Shown: one piece after another, positions 8,281-11,429 of the stretch
Layout: each line of letters starts with the position of its first letter
Position numbering within the stretch: the first letter of the stretch is position 1
Source: Euperipatoides rowelli
Lineage: Eukaryota > Onychophora > Udeonychophora > Euonychophora > Peripatopsidae
Length of the DNA stretch: 11,429 bases
Assembly: GCA_003024985.2 (NCBI GenBank)
Contig: PXIH01S0006937.1
Direction: 5' to 3' (one strand)
The notes under the pieces: generated by a model
Database searches by the model: none
Seen by the model: only the letters and a program-made list of their open reading frames with translations
Told to the model about the DNA's origin: nothing
Made by a program: the position numbers and the translations under genes

Positions 8281-8420
8281 AATTAAAATTATCATTATCA
8301 AAATCGATCAAAAAAGGATTATTTCACCTCTAGATTATCATAGGATGGGAAAAAGTGGGTTTAATACGTAGTTAGAATTAATGTTCAGGGTTACGGTAAG
8401 GCTAGGAGTGTAAATAAAAA
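8281..8420 (+). repeat. Left copy of an inverted dispersed repeat
   Basis: This segment matches the reverse complement of 9742-9872. Shared blocks in order are TTAAAATTAT, CAAAATCGATCAAAAAA, TTATTTCACCTC, ATCATAGG, AGTGGGTTTAATAC, GTTCAGG, GTAAGG and TGTAAATAA. By eye about three quarters of aligned positions agree, with indels such as an extra CATTAT here. Homology stops abruptly at TTAAAATT on the outer side and fades after TGTAAATA on the inner side. No terminal motif or target-site duplication is obvious. It may be a short non-autonomous transposon or a fragment of a longer element. Confidence 0.75.
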
Positions 8421-8980
8421 TATTGGTGGGCATATAACGGATCCTGACCGAGTTGGTTATGTACATAAAATATCAAAATATAATTATTAATTAGAGTAAG
8501 CTATTTACATAAATGTTCTTAAAAAAAATTTAAAATAGGCTATTAACTTTTAATTTGGTCAGAAAATAAAGCAATAGTTTGTAATACTGAAGGACTGGTC
8601 ATAAACAAATGATTTAAAGGATAACAACGCTTTACTCATCGAGTACATAAAGTTAGCTAGAGCGGAGAAAGTCGACTAGCTTTGAATAGCATATTCAGAC
8701 ACAAAGTACTCAGGAGGCCGGAACAGCAGTGGGATTATTTTTGAAAATCGAAAGTTACAAAAATTATATGGAAATTTAATAAAAGGCTATTAATTAGAAA
8801 TAAATAATGTCTCCTCTGTAGAAGAAAACAGTCAATGTTATAATAAAATAAAACAGATTTTTGTAACATCTTATATTGTATTAGCATTTAAAAATAAAAG
8901 GGGCTTTATTAGAAGTTTGCATAGGTTGATTCAGCAAAAACTAAAATTGGCTGGAGATAATTTATTTATTTTAATTTTTT
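8421..8980. other. AT-rich non-coding stretch between repeat copies
   Basis: No gene is supported. GGATCCT near 8440 has a counterpart inside the right copy's inner flank, but the surrounding sequence does not align. AGCTAG (8655-8660) and CTAGCT (8676-8681) form a short stem, and GAGTAC (8641-8646) has a partner GTACTC at 8706-8711. The patch 8701-8735 is somewhat richer in G+C. Confidence 0.45.
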
Positions 8981-9051
8981 TATAAAATGACCTATTTTCT
9001 CCAATCTTTATATTCTAAATATAAACATTGGAGAAAATAGGTCATTTTATA
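8981..9051. repeat. Near-perfect 71-nt hairpin, 34-bp stem, 3-nt loop
   Basis: A 25-bp arm (8981-9005, starting TATAAAATGACC and ending CTCCAAT) has its exact reverse complement at 9027-9051. Inside, after one C-C mismatch (9006/9026), TTTATATT (9007-9014) pairs exactly with AATATAAA (9018-9025), leaving the loop CTA (9015-9017). Pairing ends abruptly at both outer edges. Such an arm match cannot be expected by chance and implies a recent inverted duplication or maintained pairing. Candidates are a very small foldback or MITE-like element, or the source of a hairpin RNA. It is more perfect than typical animal microRNA precursors. No target-site duplication is clear beyond the terminal TATA. 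Confidence 0.85.
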
Positions 9052-9090
9052 CAATATAAACAACTATATTCAAATTGTTGTTTATAGTGT
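9051..9090. repeat. Second, abutting hairpin with 14-bp stem
   Basis: ACAATATAAACAAC (9051-9064) pairs with GTTGTTTATAGTGT (9077-9090), with one A-G mismatch, around a 12-nt loop. It starts on the last base of the larger hairpin, giving two stems back to back within 110 bp. The adjacency suggests a common origin, perhaps as parts of one element, but the arms do not resemble each other. Confidence 0.6.
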
Positions 9091-9741
9091 ATAAAAAACA
9101 AAACAAAAATGTATAGGGAAAACTGTAACCCTATTAGTTGAATATAATGAAGTTAATAATAAAAAAAAAAAATGTTCAAATTCTGAATTATTTATCAGAA
9201 ATAAAAATATTAAAAATGAGTAGCCTACAGGAGATACTAATACACATCGACAATAACAATCATTATTAAGAATGAAAAAAGTCATTTTTCTAAATGTTCA
9301 ACCTTTGTAAAAGATACTGTATTAAAAATAAATAAAACTAAACTGGATATACAGTATAGTGTCATGAATACAGAGAGACTATTTTTACTTGTTGTTTACA
9401 AGTATTATTTTATTGAAAACAAATTGCATCAGATAATGCTAACTTTAAAGTGGTTTATCAATGCCTATTTCGACTTTATTGATTTATGTGTATTTTTGTA
9501 AAAAAATGCTTGTTTAATTAATCAATTTGTTATATTCGGTCCTTAAATACATCAAAATTCGACTTTTATGCCCAAATGTAGCAAATTATCAACCCTTGAA
9601 ATGACGAATCTTGGTAAAAAAAAAATTGCGCCGATTCCAGTAATAGTATTTGTGGTTGACTGGTTGTCAGACCAGAATATAAGTGTCTAGAACTAGGATC
9701 CAATAAAAGTGACATTTTAGTAATAGATAGCAGCTTTATTT
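9091..9741. other. AT-rich non-coding stretch between repeat copies
   Basis: No credible gene. ATACTGTAT (9314-9322) and ATACAGTAT (9349-9357) form a 9-bp inverted repeat around 26 nt. TAGCCTA is at 9221-9227. From about 9560 on the sequence is less AT-rich and carries a few CpGs (near 9604, 9628 and 9632), possibly unrecognised transposon-derived DNA attached to the right repeat copy. Confidence 0.45.
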
Positions 9742-9872
9742 TATTATTTACAGTCTTAACCTTACCCTTATCCTGAACCATAACTCCTGCTATGTATTAA
9801 ACCCACTATGCCCCAACCCTATGATGAGGAAGGGGAGGTGAAATAATTTTTTGATCGATTTTGATAATTTTA
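9742..9872 (-). repeat. Right copy of the inverted dispersed repeat
   Basis: Read on the minus strand, this is the partner of 8281-8420. Its G-rich strand carries CATCATAGGGTTGGGG, AGTGGGTTTAATACATAG, GGAGTTATGGTTCAGG and GGTAAGGTTAAG. The last two blocks also resemble 1374-1416. Homology ends at TTAAAATT, next to the CpG-bearing patch that follows. The two copies are about 1.3 kb apart and point towards each other. Confidence 0.75.
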
Positions 9873-9880
9873 AGCTATTT

Positions 9881-10110
9881 CCGCCATTTGGCGTGTATGA
9901 CTTAAATAGATGCGCAGATTTAAAAACGCAGTGTTTGTCACTTATTGTATCCCTTTTCTAATGTTTCCTACCAGACAGAAATAGGGGCCGACTCATTTAC
10001 AGACCAATCAGAATGTAGATCAGATTCAGTGATTCGAAGCTTTATTTATTATTTTTTATTTGCTGTCGGTGACTTGGTTGGTTTTTATAGAAGATTCTCG
10101 AAACAAGCAG
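9881..10110. promoter_or_regulatory. Possible promoter-like patch with CCAAT box, YY1/E2F-like site and heat-shock element
   Basis: This patch has more G+C and CpG than most of the window. CAAATGGCGG on the minus strand (9881-9890) resembles a YY1 site. The overlapping TTTGGCG (9887-9893) resembles an E2F half. The same bases form a small CGCCA/TGGCG stem. CCAATCAG (10004-10011) is a classical CCAAT/NF-Y box. GAAgaTTCtcGAA (10090-10102) is a perfect three-unit heat-shock element. No TATA box placement, transcript start or coding exon can be shown. The motif meanings come from established knowledge, and their use here is inference. It may simply be transposon-derived DNA. Confidence 0.25.
10090..10102. 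promoter_or_regulatory. Perfect three-unit heat-shock element match
   Basis: GAA, GA, TTC, TC, GAA: three alternating nGAAn units in the exact spacing bound by trimeric heat-shock factor. A full match in AT-rich DNA of this size is not negligible by chance. No heat-shock gene is visible nearby, so the call rests on the motif alone. Confidence 0.3.
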
Positions 10111-10548
10111 GCTGAAAATAAACTTTTAACAGGTTTTAATTGCATTAAAAATAATCTCTAAGAATGTTTAAGAAAATATTTAAGAAATATTTTTAAAAAC
10201 TTTGGAAAAAATAGTAAACATTTTGTTTCATCGTGTCATCTGTCTAGCTCGTTGGTCAAGCTAACGTACAAAAGCCTTCTGGTGTTTTTTTTTCTTCTTA
10301 AAATTGATTTCAACTTCAATCCCAAGAATTAGCTGAAAATTTTGTGGATTTTATATTGAGGCAAAGAAAGTAACTTTTTGCTCTCCTTTTTTTTTTTTTT
10401 ATTAAAAACTTTAAGTAATAACATTGGTTGATTATTTTTCTAGCCAATAACGTAATTTCTGCTCTGTCTATATTTTCTAGCTCATGTAGCGTGATAGCGT
10501 CTTGATCCCAGATATGCATGACCCCCCCCAGCGAGATATCCTTTGGCT
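10111..10548. other. T-rich non-coding stretch
   Basis: No gene is supported. TTAAGAAAATAT and TTAAGAAATATT (10168-10191) form a short tandem repeat. Poly-T runs occur near 10285 and 10387. CCAAT is at 10444-10448. A C8 run lies near 10522. Open frames on the minus strand (10316-10519) are K-rich and unrecognised. Confidence 0.45.
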
Positions 10549-10565
10549 ACGTCAAATTGACGTCA
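10549..10565. promoter_or_regulatory. CRE-type palindrome TGACGTCA within a larger inverted repeat
   Basis: TGACGTCA (10558-10565) is the full consensus cAMP-response element bound by CREB/ATF dimers. It overlaps a 15-nt palindrome ACGTCAA-A-TTGACGT (10549-10563), which also supplies a CGTCA half-site upstream. Two CpGs in so AT-rich a setting make the site stand out. Without a transcript start its use as an enhancer or promoter site is unproven. Confidence 0.35.
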
Positions 10566-11429
10566 GCTCGTGGGTTTGATTTTATTTAAACAACGTAGAA
10601 ACTTGCAAATTTTTATATGTTTCCGTTTAAATTTTCCAAATTGATTAATTAAACAAATATTTTTAACCCTTATGTGACTGGGAAAAAAAACACCTTCTAC
10701 AAACGGTGTAGGTAACTGGGTACCCAGATTCTTTATTTGTAGTTTTCTCTTCAAAACACATATTTTTGATATGTTTAATGATAAATATTTTTTATAATAA
10801 GTACAAATAATATATATTTTGCCTATAATGTCTTAGACCAGTTCAGAATTGTCTACCAGTCCTGACAAGTCAAGACTTGTTTGAACTATCAGAGCCTTGC
10901 TTATGTCATTTGTAGGTTCTGCCTTCTTGAATGAACAAGTAGTGTTGGCACTCCTAAATTTATAGTGTTTACAATTTATTTTTATAAATAATTTGTGATA
11001 AATATGGCTAAATTTGTGGCTGGTCCTAGTCTAGGTCCAATGGGGAGAAGACAAGACGAGGATATGTTTCTAAAAACTACTTTTTTGGTTTATGATAAAA
11101 AAAAATTGGCAAATAATTGCAAGTATTAGTGGTAAGTGATATAGTATAACAAAATTATTATAAAGCTAATTTAAAAATATCAAATTATTACTGAATTACT
11201 ATATTATACCATTCTTCTGAACCATAGACAACATAAAACCCAAAAAGCTTGTAAAACCTACACAAAGCTAGTTTGCAACGAAAATTCTATGAGCAAACTA
11301 ATATGTGAAAATTGCAACCAACAAGAAGGATGAATTATTTTTTGTAATAGTTGCCACCTTTTTCTAAATAAAAACACTAATAAAATCTTTGTTTTTTTAT
11401 TTTTTTGTAACATATTTCATAAAAAAATA
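10566..11429. other. AT-rich non-coding stretch to window end
   Basis: No supported gene. It holds the perfect 12-bp palindrome CTGGGTACCCAG (10716-10727) and the tight hairpin ACAAGTC-AA-GACTTGT (10865-10880), which is enclosed by GTTCA (10841-10845) and TGAAC (10882-10886). CCTAG-T-CTAGG is near 11026. The final 270 bp turn A-rich on the + strand. Nothing else is interpretable. Confidence 0.5.

Noticed and set aside
8641-8711. Possible folded RNA with GAGTAC/GTACTC closing arms and an AGCTAG/CTAGCT stem
   Set aside because: The stems are only 6 bp, separated by long unpaired stretches. There are no tRNA A/B boxes or acceptor-stem complementarity.
9566-9781. 71-codon minus-strand frame
   Set aside because: It overlaps the inverted dispersed repeat and its flank, and no transposase or reverse-transcriptase motif is visible.
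1-11429. Search for tRNA genes, rRNA, CRISPR arrays, operons or prokaryotic signals
   Set aside because: No cloverleaf with GGTTCGANNCC, no regular spacer-repeat array, and coding density far too low for a bacterial or viral genome.

Overview
This window is AT-rich (roughly a quarter G+C by eye) and eukaryotic in character. It has long A/T homopolymer runs, short microsatellites, a degraded minisatellite and decayed dispersed repeats, with no dense gene packing. The longest open frames are only about 60-90 codons, rich in F, I, L, N, K and Y, and show no recognisable domain. I therefore call no protein-coding gene. The most likely setting is intergenic or intronic DNA of an invertebrate animal. 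The organism cannot be named from sequence alone. The frequent word TAGGCTA/TAGCCTA/TAGGCCTA looks like a lineage-typical simple motif. One ambiguous base (n at 3989) points to a draft assembly.

Layout, left to right. 1-386: AT-rich DNA with a short direct repeat around a GATCTGAG palindrome and a GC-cored hairpin. 387-672: a diverged tandem duplication of about 143 bp, each unit keeping a small CTGGAG/CTCCAG stem. 1233-1271: an RNA-like hairpin with G-U wobbles. 1285-1416: two degenerate copies of a GGAG(C/T)TAGGGTC-type repeat, apparently related to the inverted pair further right. 1805-1946: a C11 run, a perfect 12-bp hairpin and a short (ACAT)n. 2160-2662: a CTAG-enriched stretch with three GGGCTAG/GGGTTAG repeats. 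2719-2742: a perfect doublet of a 12-mer. 3514-3932: a G/T-rich minisatellite (about 33 bp where best preserved) built on TCTTG. 3936-5040: homopolymer-rich DNA. 5041-7480: featureless AT-rich DNA apart from a TAGGCTA cluster. 7481-7738: four hairpins in a row. 8281-8420 and 9742-9872: an inverted pair of one dispersed repeat. 8981-9090: two back-to-back hairpins, the first with a 34-bp stem broken by one C-C mismatch. 9881-10110: a CpG-containing patch, richer in G+C, with a CCAAT box, a YY1/E2F-like site and a perfect three-unit heat-shock element. 10549-10565: a full TGACGTCA CRE. The rest is AT-rich sequence without visible features.

Nothing here can be shown to be a new biological system. 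The best leads are the near-perfect 71-nt hairpin at 8981-9051, the hairpin group at 7481-7738, the inverted dispersed-repeat pair, and a possible bidirectional promoter near 9.9-10.1 kb. That patch sits where the A-over-T bias appears to switch sign.
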